64,000 nucleotides of DNA from Clostridia bacterium (lineage in GTDB: Bacteria; Bacillota; Clostridia; Oscillospirales; Acutalibacteraceae): contig JAFYGK010000020.1 of the NCBI GenBank assembly GCA_017543285.1, positions 1 through 64,000 on the forward strand, read 5' to 3'. How positions within the stretch are numbered: position 1 is the stretch's first letter; each line of letters begins with the position of its first letter. Below, piece after piece: positions 7,949-17,787 of the stretch. A program made the translations under genes and the position numbers. A model generated the notes under the pieces. The model was not told the DNA's origin, searched no databases, and saw only the letters and a list, made by a program, of their open reading frames with translations.

Positions 7949-7968
7949 TCGGCGCCTCCCGGCGCCGA
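7949..7968. repeat. Perfect GC-rich hairpin between yqfC and yqfD
   Basis: TCGGCGCC, loop TCCC, GGCGCCGA. There is no following T run, so it may be an attenuator or RNA-stability element rather than a terminator. The 258-bp yqfC-yqfD spacer holds nothing else recognisable. Confidence 0.5.
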
Positions 7969-8146
7969 TAAAACTTACGGCTGATGCAGCTTTCATATTC
8001 CTCTCCTTTCATTCCCGCGGCGGCAAAACCGCGGATATCCCGCTGCTGCCATCGGTTTTGGACGCTGCGCCGTACCGTTCAGCATTATCGGCTGCCCGAC
8101 GTGCCTGCGTGCGAAGTCATATTCTCTTTAAAAACCGGAGGCTGTT

Positions 8147-9313
8147 ATGACAAGGTTTCTGCGCTTTCTTTTCGGATATGTGGTTTTTTCATTTTACGGC
8201 GCCTTTCCTGAAAGGTTTATCAACGAAATCGGCCGCGAGGGCATCGACATTTGGGACACTCGCTGCGATGGCGGCGTCTATTATTCCTGCACATTCAAAA
8301 ACAGCTACAGGCGGCTCAAGCCGATTGCCAAAAGAAACGGTGTGCGCATGAGGGCGCTTATGCAGGCCGGCCTGCCGCTGTATATTGAAAAATACAAACG
8401 CCGCTTCGGCATGTTAGTCGGCGCGGCGATCTTTGCCGCGATCCTAATTATACACTCCCGGTATATATGGATTGTCGAGGTTTCCGGCTGCGAGACTCTT
8501 AGCCAAAGCACGGTGACCAAGGCAATGAGCGAGCTGGGGATCTTCTGCGGAGCGGATAAAAGCACGATCGACGCGCGGATGGTGAGCGAAAGGGCCCGGC
8601 TCATGCTGCCCGATGTTTCGTGGATATATGTGAATATGAAAGGCTGCTATGCCCGGATCGAGCTGAAGGAACGCACATATGAGCCGGAAATGGATAACTC
8701 GGTATGCAACGTAGTCGCCTCTGAAGACGGACAGATAGTGTCCATGGAGGTTTATTCCGGCCATCCGGCAGTAAAGACGGGCGACGGAGCGGCAAAGGGC
8801 GACCTGCTGGTTTCCGGCGCCGTTGAGGATAAATACGGCAAAACCGAGCTGGTCAGAGCTTCAGCGAAAATAACGGCGAGGGTGAAGAGAGATTATGAGA
8901 TAACGGTACCGTTCGTCCAGAGCAAATCTGTCGAAACGGGCGACATATCAAAATTCAGGAGGCTGAGATTTTTTAATCTCGACCTGCCGCTGTATCTGTT
9001 TCCGCCGCCGGAATACGGTCACAGCGAAAGGACGGAGACCCTGCCGCTCAGACTGTACGGGAAGGATATGCCGATAGCGCTGACAACGACCGAGACCGAA
9101 AGGCTGGAGGAAATACTGTTTGAGATCGACGAAAGCCGCGCGCTGCGGATTGCCGGGGAACGCCTGGAGGAAATAACGAAAAACGAGCTTTCCGATTGCA
9201 GTATAATCGATATAAAAACCGATGTATCGCGGAATGTCGATTCACTGACCCTTAACGCGCGGATCATTTGCGAAAAAAATATAGCAATTCAACAAAATTT
9301 TATAGTTAATTAG
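8147..9313 (+). CDS. yqfD: Sporulation protein YqfD
   Basis: A 388-aa protein. It has a small N-terminal domain, one membrane segment (about residues 86-105), then an extracytoplasmic part that begins IWIVEVSG and contains DVSWIYVNMKGCYARIELKER, a POTRA/FtsQ-like pattern typical of YqfD. It is needed for sporulation in Bacillus and probably acts at the forespore-surrounding membranes with YqfC. CCGGAGG lies six bases before the ATG. Position between yqfC and phoH matches the conserved Firmicutes order. Confidence 0.85.
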   Translation: MTRFLRFLFGYVVFSFYGAFPERFINEIGREGIDIWDTRCDGGVYYSCTFKNSYRRLKPIAKRNGVRMRALMQAGLPLYIEKYKRRFGMLVGAAIFAAILIIHSRYIWIVEVSGCETLSQSTVTKAMSELGIFCGADKSTIDARMVSERARLMLPDVSWIYVNMKGCYARIELKERTYEPEMDNSVCNVVASEDGQIVSMEVYSGHPAVKTGDGAAKGDLLVSGAVEDKYGKTELVRASAKITARVKRDYEITVPFVQSKSVETGDISKFRRLRFFNLDLPLYLFPPPEYGHSERTETLPLRLYGKDMPIALTTTETERLEEILFEIDESRALRIAGERLEEITKNELSDCSIIDIKTDVSRNVDSLTLNARIICEKNIAIQQNFIVN

Positions 9314-9341
9314 TGACAAACTGATAAAAATATGATATACT
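9313..9341 (+). promoter_or_regulatory. Candidate sigma-A promoter for phoH
   Basis: GTGACA (9313-9318), 17 bp, TATACT (9336-9341), overlapping the end of yqfD. It would let phoH-ybeY be expressed in growing cells independently of the sporulation genes. Confidence 0.6.
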
Positions 9342-9417
9342 AATATGAAATGGGGCACTGAATCAGGAAATAAGTCCGCTTTGCGCCTAAATCCAAAATA
9401 CAGTCAGAAGGTGAAGG

Positions 9418-10401
9418 ATGTTCGAACAGATCGTAAATATAGATGATGTTGAAACAATGTCCTCCCTGTTCGGGAGTTTTGACAAAAACGTATCCATGCT
9501 GGAGAAGGAATTTAACGTTAAAGTCATCAGCCGCGGCAGCGATATGAAAATAACGGGCGACAGCGAAAGCGACGTCGAAAAGGCAGCAAAGGCCGTCGGA
9601 GGCCTGCTTGCCATCATCAACACCGGACAGGCTTTGAATGACCAGAATATAAATTATGTCATGTCGCTGACAAAGGACGGCGACGAGCAAAAGATAACCT
9701 CGCTTGCGGGAAGCGACTGCATATGCATTACGGCAAAGGGCAAACCGATCCGCCCCAAAACGCTGGGACAGAAAAACTACGTCGAATCCATAAAGCGCAA
9801 CACGGTGGTTTTCGGAGTTGGCCCCGCGGGAACGGGCAAAACCTATCTTGCCGTTGCAATGGCCGTCAACGCCTTCAAAGCAAAGCAGATCAGCCGCATA
9901 ATACTCACGCGTCCCGCCGTTGAAGCGGGAGAAAAGCTGGGTTTTCTCCCGGGAGACCTCCAGAGCAAGGTGGATCCCTATCTGCGCCCGCTTTACGACG
10001 GCCTTTTCGACATGCTCGGAGCCGATACCTTCCACACCCTCAGCGAAAAGGGCGCCATCGAAGTAGCTCCGCTTGCCTATATGCGCGGACGAACCCTCGA
10101 CGACAGCTTTATAATACTGGATGAAGCGCAGAACACAACCAAGGAGCAGATGAAGATGTTCCTGACCAGGTTCGGCTTCAATTCCAAGATAGTCGTCACC
10201 GGCGACATTACCCAGATCGACCTGCCCGAAGGAAAGCGCTCGGGACTTGTAGAGGCAACAAGAATCCTCAAAAATATAGAAGGAATAGATATATGCCGGT
10301 TTACCGAAAAGGATGTTGTCCGGCACAGACTGGTTCAGGAAATAATCAAGGCATATGAAAGAAACGAGGAGGCAAGAAAACGAAATGAGCACAGCAATTA
10401 A
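9418..10401 (+). CDS. phoH: PhoH family ATPase
   Basis: A 327-aa protein. The N-terminal approximately 100 residues look like a small KH-like RNA-binding region. The ATPase core has Walker A GPAGTGKTYLAV (about residues 138-149), LTRPAVEAGEKLGFLPGD, Walker B IILDEAQNTT and GDITQIDLP. PhoH proteins are predicted RNA-linked ATPases and sit next to ybeY in most bacteria. The ATG is preceded by AGAAGGTGAAGG. The 3' end overlaps ybeY, indicating translational coupling. Confidence 0.92.
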   Translation: MFEQIVNIDDVETMSSLFGSFDKNVSMLEKEFNVKVISRGSDMKITGDSESDVEKAAKAVGGLLAIINTGQALNDQNINYVMSLTKDGDEQKITSLAGSDCICITAKGKPIRPKTLGQKNYVESIKRNTVVFGVGPAGTGKTYLAVAMAVNAFKAKQISRIILTRPAVEAGEKLGFLPGDLQSKVDPYLRPLYDGLFDMLGADTFHTLSEKGAIEVAPLAYMRGRTLDDSFIILDEAQNTTKEQMKMFLTRFGFNSKIVVTGDITQIDLPEGKRSGLVEATRILKNIEGIDICRFTEKDVVRHRLVQEIIKAYERNEEARKRNEHSN

Positions 10402-10894
10402 AAACAGGGTCATGATAACCAACAAGCAGAAGGCGGTAAAAATACCTACCGGAATAAGGATGCTGGTCAGACGATGCTGCAACGCCGTTCTTATTATGGA
10501 GAACTTTTCCAGATCCGCGGAGATCAGCGTTTCCTTCGTGGATGACGAGCAGATAAGAGTGCTCAACCGCGAATACAGAAACAAGGATATGCCGACCGAC
10601 GTTCTCTCCTTTCCGCTGAGCGACGGCGACAAATTTGACTACAATCCCGAAACGGGAGCCGCTATTCTTGGAGATATAGTTATTTCGGTACCGCGCGCGC
10701 TGGAGCAGGCCAAAACCTTCGGACACGACCTGCAAAGGGAAATAGGATACCTGACCTGCCATTCCATGCTGCATCTTTTGGGCTATGACCACGAAAACAA
10801 CGGCATCGAGGCTGTACGCATGAGGGAAAAGGAAGAATCGGTAATGCAGCAGCTCGGACTGCCGAGAAACGCCAGCTACGTCATGGAGGAATAA
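10385..10894 (+). CDS. ybeY: Endoribonuclease YbeY (16S rRNA maturation)
   Basis: A 169-aa zinc-dependent RNase. The signature HSMLHLLGYDHEN gives the three zinc-binding His residues (HxxxHxxGYDH), preceded by the conserved TDVLSFPL and GDIVIS stretches. YbeY processes the 3' end of 16S rRNA and takes part in ribosome quality control. The ATG at 10385 is preferred over 10355 because GAGGAGG lies 10-14 bases before it; the overlap with phoH is then 17 nt. Confidence 0.93.
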   Translation: MSTAIKNRVMITNKQKAVKIPTGIRMLVRRCCNAVLIMENFSRSAEISVSFVDDEQIRVLNREYRNKDMPTDVLSFPLSDGDKFDYNPETGAAILGDIVISVPRALEQAKTFGHDLQREIGYLTCHSMLHLLGYDHENNGIEAVRMREKEESVMQQLGLPRNASYVMEE

Positions 10895-10944
10895 TGCCGG
10901 AGGACCGCCTCCCGCAAATCAAAAATGATAACGGAGGAAGAGCT

Positions 10945-11172
10945 ATGAAAAAACATAACGGAAAGCTTATTGCTCCGATCGTAATAGCTGTCATATGCTT
11001 ATTATATTTAGCCGGGTTTATAGTCGCCTGTATCGTAATGGAAATGCCGCTTTTTGTAAAAATCCTCGGCGGGCTGATCACCGTTGCGCTGGTGGGCGTC
11101 GTAATATATGTTCTCATTGAAAGAATAAAAGAAATAAGGAGCGGAATTGAAGATGATCTTGGTAAATACTGA
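10945..11172 (+). CDS. Small two-helix membrane protein
   Basis: A 75-aa protein with two predicted transmembrane helices (about residues 8-28 and 34-54) and a charged C-terminal tail (about 55-75) rich in Lys, Arg and Glu. The start is fixed by ACGGAGGAAG eight bases before the ATG. It overlaps the next gene by 20 nt, so the two are translated together. Unknown function; in this position other Firmicutes carry dgkA/cdd instead. Confidence 0.7.
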   Translation: MKKHNGKLIAPIVIAVICLLYLAGFIVACIVMEMPLFVKILGGLITVALVGVVIYVLIERIKEIRSGIEDDLGKY

Positions 11173-11464
11173 TTACATTACAGGAAAAGAGCTAATAACG
11201 CTCGGCCTTGTCAAGGGCAGCACAATCCAGTCCAAGCACATAGGACGGGATATAACCCAGAGCTTCAAGACCATCGTCGGCGGCGAGCTCAAGGCTTATA
11301 CGGAAATGATGAACGAGGCCCGCGCGATTGCCACAAAGCGCATGATGGACGAAGCGGCTCAGATGGGCGCCGACGGAATCGTCAACGTAAGGTACGCGTC
11401 CGCAGCGGTCATGCAGGGCGCGGCAGAGGTCATGGCATACGGCACCGCAGTAAAATTCAAGTAA
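11153..11464 (+). CDS. YbjQ/UPF0145 family protein
   Basis: A 103-aa protein matching the YbjQ (DUF74) family: ITGKELITLGLVKGSTIQSK at the start, GGELKAYTEMMNEAR in the middle, and QMGADGIVNVRY near the end. The fold is a small pentameric dodecin-like protein sometimes labelled heavy-metal binding; the role is not established. ATG at 11153 is preferred to TTG at 11147 given AAGGAG spacing. It overlaps the preceding membrane-protein gene and is followed by a terminator. Confidence 0.8.
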   Translation: MILVNTDYITGKELITLGLVKGSTIQSKHIGRDITQSFKTIVGGELKAYTEMMNEARAIATKRMMDEAAQMGADGIVNVRYASAAVMQGAAEVMAYGTAVKFK

Positions 11465-11478
11465 AAAGGGATAAAAAA

Positions 11479-11505
11479 GCCGCCGCCGAACGCGGCGGCT
11501 TTTAG
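11479..11505 (+). terminator. Rho-independent terminator
   Basis: AGCCGCCGC, loop of four, GCGGCGGCT, then TTT. It ends the phoH-ybeY-YbjQ transcription unit before era. Confidence 0.8.
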
Positions 11506-11670
11506 AATTTTCCGTCGGGAAAACGCCGCCGTTCTCAGCCGCACAAGAGGCGCGTATCGGCCGGAACACCCCGTTTTATCCGGAACCAACCCTGTCTTAA
11601 GCGGGGTCAGGCAGCCGCGCAGCAGGCGGTATCGCGCCGTTCCCGATTTTCATTAAAAGAGGTATTACAT

Positions 11671-12567
<897 letters not shown>

Positions 12568-12766
12568 CTCAGCGACCGGCATAAACCTCCGCAAGCCGGA
12601 GCCCGCTGCGATCGCCGCGTCTGAGCGCGTGACCGCAGGCCGGGCCAGGGCCGTCTGAGAACCGTGAACCCGGACGCGAGGCGTCGGACCCATGTTTATC
12701 TGCCATATATTCCCCGATTTTTTGACAGAAAAACCCATGTATTATTTAAGCGACAGGAAGTATATT

Positions 12767-13285
12767 ATGAATAGGCTAATTGTGCTTTTGCTGTGTCTTG
12801 TCATGGCGTTTGCCGCGGTCGGATGCTCAAACAACCGCGCACGGATGGAAACCCAGATAGACGACGTGCGCGTAAATTACGAGGAAGCGTCTGAGCTGTA
12901 CAGCAGACGTGAACAGCTTTTTGAGAACACAGCGTCCTATATTTTCAGAGACGCCGGCGGATTTATGCAAAAAAACAGCGGCAAGGACGTTCTTTTGCAG
13001 ATCGATACTACAGAAAACCGCGACGATTTGCGGCGCCGGCTCGGCGAATACGGTTTTGAGGGCGAAACGGTCGAGGACTTCATAACGCTGTTTTTTGACG
13101 AGCAGATCAGGCGCATTGTCTGGAACGGCGACGAAAGCATAGACTATTTCCTCTACGACGGATATTCCGTCATTTGCTGCTCGGAGTTTGAGCCGCGAAA
13201 GGACGGACAGCTAAAGGATGCGCAGATTTCGCAGATCGACAACAACTGGTTTTTTGTCGAAGCCCTGAAAAAGCTGCAATTCTGA
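12767..13285 (+). CDS. Predicted lipoprotein of unknown function
   Basis: A 172-aa protein with a classical lipoprotein signal: MNRLIVLLLC core and lipobox AVGC (Cys about residue 20), so probably anchored to the outer face of the cytoplasmic membrane. The mature part is acidic, with a helical segment (about 30-50) and no recognised domain. The ATG is set by AGGAAG seven bases upstream. It ends in tandem TGA-TAA within a TGATAACG motif. It lies between era and recO where this is not a standard member of the cluster. Confidence 0.7.
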   Translation: MNRLIVLLLCLVMAFAAVGCSNNRARMETQIDDVRVNYEEASELYSRREQLFENTASYIFRDAGGFMQKNSGKDVLLQIDTTENRDDLRRRLGEYGFEGETVEDFITLFFDEQIRRIVWNGDESIDYFLYDGYSVICCSEFEPRKDGQLKDAQISQIDNNWFFVEALKKLQF

Positions 13286-13367
13286 TAACGCAGCATGCTG
13301 CCGCGCTGCCGCTGGACCGCATGGCACATTAGCCTTTTACCAGCCGAAAAAACGGGAGGAAAATGCT

Positions 13368-13559
13368 ATGGCCATTTCTGATAACGCTTCTCTGTGGCTC
13401 AGATTTGAAAAAAGCGGACGTGTAGAGGACTATCTCAACTATGTAAGAGGATTTGATATTCCGGAGGAAGGATATGCTCCAGACAGTAAACGGACTGGTG
13501 CTCAGGCAAGTGCGGCTTCCCAGCGAAGGCAGCCGGAAGCTGTCCATTCTGACAAATAA
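13368..13559 (+). CDS. YqzL-like small protein
   Basis: A 63-aa protein. The first half (WLRFEKSGRVEDYLNY) resembles the short YqzL family, which is found directly upstream of recO in Firmicutes and has the pattern W..F..tG..e.YL.y. Function unknown. GGGAGGA precedes the ATG by seven bases. Its last 29 codons overlap recO in another frame, so the C-terminal part is constrained by recO rather than by YqzL itself. Confidence 0.55.
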   Translation: MAISDNASLWLRFEKSGRVEDYLNYVRGFDIPEEGYAPDSKRTGAQASAASQRRQPEAVHSDK

Positions 13560-14256
13560 CGGTATTACGGAGGCGTTTGTCAACGGCGCCAACAGGAAAA
13601 ACACAACGCTTCAAAGCGCGGCTCAGCCGCTGTGCTATTCGCAGTTTGTAATATTTGAAAACAGGGGCAGCCGCAGCATAAACCAGGCTGTCCCTATTGA
13701 GCTTTTCTTTGAGCTGACCAATGATATCGAGCGTCTGTCTCTGGCGCAGTATCTGTGCGAGCTTGCCCTTGCTCTGGTTTCCGGACAGGATCACAACGAC
13801 GAGCCGCTTCGTCTGATGCTCAACGCGCTGCATTTGCTGTCAAAAAACAAGCGTGAGCCTGAACAGATAAAGGCGATAGCCGAGCTTCGGCTTATGTCGC
13901 TGAGCGGGTTTATGCCCGACGTGCTTATGTGCGCCGTATGCGGATCATACGAGCATGAGCGCATGTACTTTCTGCCGGACGAAGGGCGCATAGTGTGCGC
14001 AGGCTGCTTTAAGGGAACCGAAAGAAGCTGCGAGCTGAACAGATCGGCGCTGACCGCCATGCGCCATATAGTGCTGTCCCCGACAGAAAAGATTTTTTCG
14101 TTCCGTCTGGGACCCGGTTCGCAAAAGCTGCTGTCAGATGCTTCGGAGGCTTTTTTGCTGGCAAAAACGCGCAGAAACTTTGCTGCTCTGGAGTTTTATA
14201 AAAGCATGAAAAGGGATAATGGCGAACAGAGCGAAAACGAAAGCGAACAACAGTGA
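13474..14256 (+). CDS. recO: DNA repair protein RecO
   Basis: A 260-aa protein. It has an N-terminal OB fold (VNGLVLRQVRLPSEGSRKLS), then helical bundles and a zinc-binding site made of CAVC and CAGC about 30 residues apart (near residues 154 and 184). RecO loads RecA onto SSB-coated DNA with RecR. The ATG at 13474 follows CCGGAGGA; a reading from 13453 lacks a binding site. It is the last gene of the era cluster. Confidence 0.9.
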   Translation: MLQTVNGLVLRQVRLPSEGSRKLSILTNNGITEAFVNGANRKNTTLQSAAQPLCYSQFVIFENRGSRSINQAVPIELFFELTNDIERLSLAQYLCELALALVSGQDHNDEPLRLMLNALHLLSKNKREPEQIKAIAELRLMSLSGFMPDVLMCAVCGSYEHERMYFLPDEGRIVCAGCFKGTERSCELNRSALTAMRHIVLSPTEKIFSFRLGPGSQKLLSDASEAFLLAKTRRNFAALEFYKSMKRDNGEQSENESEQQ

Positions 14257-14261
14257 CACAG

Positions 14262-14288
14262 GCGCCTCCGGCGATCATCGCCGGAGGC
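14262..14288. repeat. 27-nt perfect inverted repeat downstream of recO
   Basis: Two 13-nt arms (CGCCTCCGGCGAT and its complement) around a single C. No T run follows on the plus strand. It may stabilise the 3' end of the recO mRNA or serve as a protein site. Confidence 0.6.
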
Positions 14289-14328
14289 GGACCGATACGA
14301 CGGCCGGACGCGGGTGCGGGTTATCGTC

Positions 14329-14359
14329 AAAATTCCCCTTTGCGTCAGGCAAAGGGGAA
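14329..14359 (-). terminator. Rho-independent terminator of the SASP gene
   Basis: On the minus strand TTCCCCTTTGC, loop CTGAC, GCAAAGGGGAA, then TTTT, nine bases beyond the stop codon. Confidence 0.9.
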
Positions 14360-14367
14360 CTGTCAGA

Positions 14368-14565
14368 CTAACCCTTGATGGAGTTTTCGTAGGACTCGAT
14401 CATCTTTTTGACCATCTGGCCGCCGATGGAGCCTGCTTCACGGGATGTGAGGTTGCCGTTGTAGCCCTGCTTGAGGTTTACCCCTACCTCATTTGCCGCC
14501 TCCATCTTGAATCTTTCCATGGCCTGTCTGGCCTCGGGAACCACTATTCTGTTGCTTCTGTTCAT
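14368..14565 (-). CDS. Alpha/beta-type small acid-soluble spore protein
   Basis: A 65-aa protein with both SASP signatures: RFKMEAANEVGV (about residues 18-29, including the germination-protease site region) and GNLTSREAGSIGGQMVKKMI (about 37-56). These proteins coat and protect spore DNA and supply amino acids at germination. AAAGGAG lies before the ATG. Expression in the forespore under sigma-G is expected from the family, but I cannot point to a clear sigma-G promoter. It is the strongest single proof that the organism forms spores. Confidence 0.95.
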   Translation of the reverse strand: MNRSNRIVVPEARQAMERFKMEAANEVGVNLKQGYNGNLTSREAGSIGGQMVKKMIESYENSIKG

Positions 14566-14747
14566 TTGGGTATTTCTCCTTTAGATTTATATCAAATAGT
14601 TGAATTCGGCGTTTGCGTTATTATTATTGCCGAAAAACAAAGCAATATCGGATGTAATTTTTTACGCTGATGGCAAAATGATAACAAAAAAAGAACCGAA
14701 AAACGAACAATACGTTATCAATTTAACGATTCGCGCAAAATGTCTTA

Positions 14748-14776
14748 TTTACATTTTGCTTCTGACAATATATAAT
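14748..14776 (+). promoter_or_regulatory. sigma-A promoter for galE
   Basis: TTTACA (14748-14753), 17 bp, TATAAT (14771-14776). Two TGATAAC motifs in opposite orientation lie just upstream (14679 and 14714). Confidence 0.75.
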
Positions 14777-14814
14777 ATAATCAGATGAAAAAACAGGCAA
14801 AAAGGAGGATACTC

Positions 14815-15843
14815 ATGGCCATACTTGTTACCGGTGGCGCCGGGTATATCGGCAGCCACACATGCGTTGAGCTGCTTAAAGACGGATACGATGTTATAAT
14901 TGTTGATAATTTTTACAATTCCAAGCCTGAAGCGCTCAGAAGGGTAAAAGCCATCTCCGGACGCGATTTCAAATTTTATGAGTGCGATATTCTGGACGCC
15001 GAATCATTATCGAAAATATTTGATGAAAACAAAATCGACAGCGTTATCCATTTCGCCGGATATAAGGCGGTCGGTGAATCCTGTCAGATACCGCTCACAT
15101 ACTACAATAACAATATCACCGGAACAATAGTCCTTTGCGAGGTAATGGCGGCACACGGATGCAAAAACCTTGTTTTCTCGTCCTCTGCGACGGTCTACGG
15201 CGCGCCGAAAAAAATACCCATGACCGAGACCGATCCGGTCGATATCGAGGGTGTAACAAATCCCTACGGCAGAACCAAGCTGATAATAGAGGAAATGCTC
15301 AAGGATCTTTACCGCAGCGACAATGAATGGAACATTGCCCTTCTGCGCTATTTCAACCCCATCGGCGCGCATGAAAGCGGCATGATCGGCGAAGACCCCA
15401 ACGGGATCCCCAACAACCTCATGCCATACATCTCGCAGGTCGCCATCGGCAAGCTGGAGCAGCTTTCGGTGTTCGGCGACGATTACCCGACCCACGACGG
15501 CACGGGCGTGCGCGATTATATCCATGTAGTAGATCTGGCGCGCGGACATGTCGCGGCTCTCGGCTGGATCGGAAAGAAGCGCGGTCTTGACTGGTTCAAT
15601 CTCGGCACCGGAGTAGGTTATTCTGTGCTGGATATCGTCAGATCCTTCGAGAAGGTAAACGGCGTCACGATCAATTACAAAATCGGCCCGCGCCGCCCGG
15701 GCGACATCGCCGTCTGTTACTCTGACCCGACCAAGGCAAAAGAGCAGCTGGGCTGGCAGGCGCAGCGCGGAATTGATGAAATGTGCCGCGATACGTGGAA
15801 CTGGCAGAAAAAGAACCCCAACGGTTTTGATAACGCGGATTGA
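14815..15843 (+). CDS. galE: UDP-glucose 4-epimerase
   Basis: A 342-aa short-chain dehydrogenase-type epimerase. It has the NAD-binding GGAGYIGSH near the N-terminus, the catalytic Ser region FSSSATVYG and YGRTK (Tyr-x-x-x-Lys), and RYFNPIGAH typical of GalE. It interconverts UDP-glucose and UDP-galactose for galactose use and for cell-surface sugars. The ATG at 14815 follows AAAGGAGG. It is monocistronic, with its own promoter; the C-terminus runs through a TGATAACG motif. Confidence 0.95.
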   Translation: MAILVTGGAGYIGSHTCVELLKDGYDVIIVDNFYNSKPEALRRVKAISGRDFKFYECDILDAESLSKIFDENKIDSVIHFAGYKAVGESCQIPLTYYNNNITGTIVLCEVMAAHGCKNLVFSSSATVYGAPKKIPMTETDPVDIEGVTNPYGRTKLIIEEMLKDLYRSDNEWNIALLRYFNPIGAHESGMIGEDPNGIPNNLMPYISQVAIGKLEQLSVFGDDYPTHDGTGVRDYIHVVDLARGHVAALGWIGKKRGLDWFNLGTGVGYSVLDIVRSFEKVNGVTINYKIGPRRPGDIAVCYSDPTKAKEQLGWQAQRGIDEMCRDTWNWQKKNPNGFDNAD

Positions 15844-16038
15844 TAATTAACGCGGCTGACGGCGAAAGCTGTTGCCGTAGGATCAAACCGGAACAAGATC
15901 GATTCGCGCAGCCAAACCGCCGATCGCAATAAAACAGATATGCCGTCGTGATACGCAGCATAAGCCGCGCTGTCATAACGGCATTTAAAATATCCCGCCG
16001 CATTTGCCAAAAAGCCCGCGTTATCAAATATTACAAAA

Positions 16039-16074
16039 AAGACAGGCGCCGATCAAACGCCTGTCTTGCCTTTT
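16039..16074. terminator. Bidirectional terminator
   Basis: AAGACAGGCG (16039-16048) pairs with CGCCTGTCTT (16058-16067), flanked by A-rich sequence on one side and CCTTTT on the other. It serves galE and the convergent small zinc-site gene. Confidence 0.8.
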
Positions 16075-16080
16075 GCATGT

Positions 16081-16296
16081 TTATTTTATGGAAAAATCCG
16101 ATCGGCTGAAACCATCGAAGGACAGCTTCTTTTTGGGGCTGCGCTTGAGCGGATCATACCTGAATCTGGAGCAGGAATAATCGCCCGACACAATGCCGCG
16201 CCTGGAGCACAGCATATCGTCGCCGCCGGACAGCGCCTTGGCGTGCCTGCAGTATTCGCACATGGGCGATATTTCGCGGCTGAAAACTGCGCGCAT
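16081..16296 (-). CDS. Small four-cysteine protein, probably zinc-binding
   Basis: A 71-aa basic protein with CEYC (about residues 13-16), a third Cys at about 30 and a fourth at about 42 within SGDYSCSRFRYDPLKR. The pattern CxxC-x13-C-x11-C and the ending FRYDPLKR recur in small Clostridia proteins of unknown function, so I take it as a real gene. A single structural zinc is likely. GGTGGTG lies before the ATG. Nothing indicates its partner. Confidence 0.6.
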   Translation of the reverse strand: MRAVFSREISPMCEYCRHAKALSGGDDMLCSRRGIVSGDYSCSRFRYDPLKRSPKKKLSFDGFSRSDFSIK

Positions 16297-16427
16297 TTTC
16301 CATCACCACCGTTTGGTTTATGAAAAAATTATAGCATATCGGCGCGCTTATTGCAACGGTGAGCAGAAAAAAAGAGAAAAAACCGGAGCCGACACAATGC
16401 CGGCCGGCAGCGAGACCCTCCATTTTA

Positions 16428-16456
16428 TTGACAGCCGCTCAAACGGATAATATAAT
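16428..16456 (+). promoter_or_regulatory. sigma-A promoter for the corA-like gene
   Basis: TTGACA (16428-16433), 17 bp, TATAAT (16451-16456), 55 bp before the start. Confidence 0.85.
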
Positions 16457-16510
16457 AGTAAATATAATCACGGGAGCAAAACAAAAACCGGAGAAAGCGC
16501 AGGAAGAGAT

Positions 16511-17428
16511 ATGTATTTTCATATAAAGGAAACGCTTGTTGAATGCGGAAGAGAGGAAATAAAAACAAACGGATGCCAGTATGTCGCGCTGCTGACGACC
16601 GCCGAATGGAAGGAACAGAAGGACAGCTTTGATATGGGCATAGAGATCGAGCCGGACACCACAGACATCCTTACCACAAAGGCGGAGGTCAACTACGATT
16701 CGCTGACCGGCACCTTCTGCATACCGGACAGACAGGACATCTCGGCCGAGGACGATAAGTTCGCGTTTGCGCTTGACGAGAAGGGGATCGTTTTTATTGA
16801 TGACAGCGGCGTTGCCGAAAAATATATCAAAGCGGTGCAGAAATCAAAAAAATGGCGCCTTCCGAGTCTGGAAAGGTTCATTTACGATTTTATCGAACAG
16901 ATCGTAAAGGGCGACCTGTTGCTCATGGAGGGCTTCGAGAGCGAGCTTGACGAGATCGAGCTGATGATCTCGGGCGGAAATGATACGGATATTTCCGAAA
17001 GGGTCAGCGATATAAGCTCGGATATCCGCGTTCTGCGCAATCATTACGAGCAGCTTATAGATCTGGGGCAGGAGCTTGAGGAAAACGAAAACAGCTTTTT
17101 CAGGCAGGAAAACCTGAGATATTTCCGTTTGCTGCAAAACCGCGTAGAGCGTCTACGCGATATTTCATCGTCGCTGCGCGATTACGTCATGCAGATACGC
17201 GATCTGAACAAGACCCATCTGGACGTAAAGCAAAACCGGATCATGACCATACTGACGGTGGTGACGACAATATTCATGCCGCTGACGCTGATCGCTGGTT
17301 GGTACGGCATGAACTTCCGCTACATGCCCGAGCTGGAGACCAGATGGGGCTATCCCGTGGTGATAGCGGTCAGCGCTTTAATAGTGATCGCAAGCCTGCT
17401 GTTTTTCAAAAAGAAAAAGTGGCTGTGA
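16511..17428 (+). CDS. corA: CorA-family divalent metal transporter
   Basis: A 305-aa protein. The cytoplasmic N-terminal domain (about 1-245) contains long helices. Two membrane segments follow at the C-terminus, joined by the defining YGMNF loop (about residue 265) and ending in the basic KKKKW tail. CorA pentamers carry Mg2+ (or Co2+/Ni2+) into the cell. AGGAAGAG precedes the ATG. It is monocistronic. The substrate cannot be told from the sequence alone. Confidence 0.9.
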   Translation: MYFHIKETLVECGREEIKTNGCQYVALLTTAEWKEQKDSFDMGIEIEPDTTDILTTKAEVNYDSLTGTFCIPDRQDISAEDDKFAFALDEKGIVFIDDSGVAEKYIKAVQKSKKWRLPSLERFIYDFIEQIVKGDLLLMEGFESELDEIELMISGGNDTDISERVSDISSDIRVLRNHYEQLIDLGQELEENENSFFRQENLRYFRLLQNRVERLRDISSSLRDYVMQIRDLNKTHLDVKQNRIMTILTVVTTIFMPLTLIAGWYGMNFRYMPELETRWGYPVVIAVSALIVIASLLFFKKKKWL

Positions 17429-17602
17429 TTTTATATCGGCCTCAGCTTGAAATGCAGATAAAGATTCCGAGCGGATTTTGTAATTGCATTCATAAGATCC
17501 CGCAGGAATACTTTGCGTATTACGAGGACAGATCATGGAGCTTAGCGCGAAATACGCCGAAAGATCTGTCTTTAATTAAACAGTATATTCCGGATAGATC
17601 AA

Positions 17603-17635
17603 AAAACGGCAGACCGGCGCGCGGTCTGCCGTTTT
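17603..17635. terminator. Strong hairpin terminator
   Basis: AAAACGGCAGACCG, loop GCGCG, CGGTCTGCCGTTTT: a 14-bp perfect stem that works in either direction. Confidence 0.85.
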
Positions 17636-17759
17636 CGGCAGATACACCCCGGTTCGCCCGGGACATGCGCCATCCCTTGCTGATCCTTTGGCACGCCTTG
17701 CGGTTCAAAGATAAGACCATATGATTTGAAGCCATGCTCCAACAAACATCTTCGATAAA

Positions 17760-17787
17760 AAACGCGGCCCCTTCCTGGAGACCGCGT
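17760..17787 (-). terminator. Terminator of the cvpA-pgsA unit, including a TGATAACG motif
   Basis: On the minus strand AACGCGG pairs with CCGCGTT, followed by TTTTT. The left arm is the end of a TGATAACG word, so the motif here doubles as part of a terminator stem. Confidence 0.6.

Noticed and set aside
9340..10632. 430-codon minus-strand frame opposite phoH/ybeY
   Set aside because: Both plus-strand genes carry full catalytic motifs; the long antisense frame is a codon-usage effect.
17299..17724. 141-codon plus-strand frame after corA
   Set aside because: Starts inside corA, passes through a terminator hairpin, and has no binding site.
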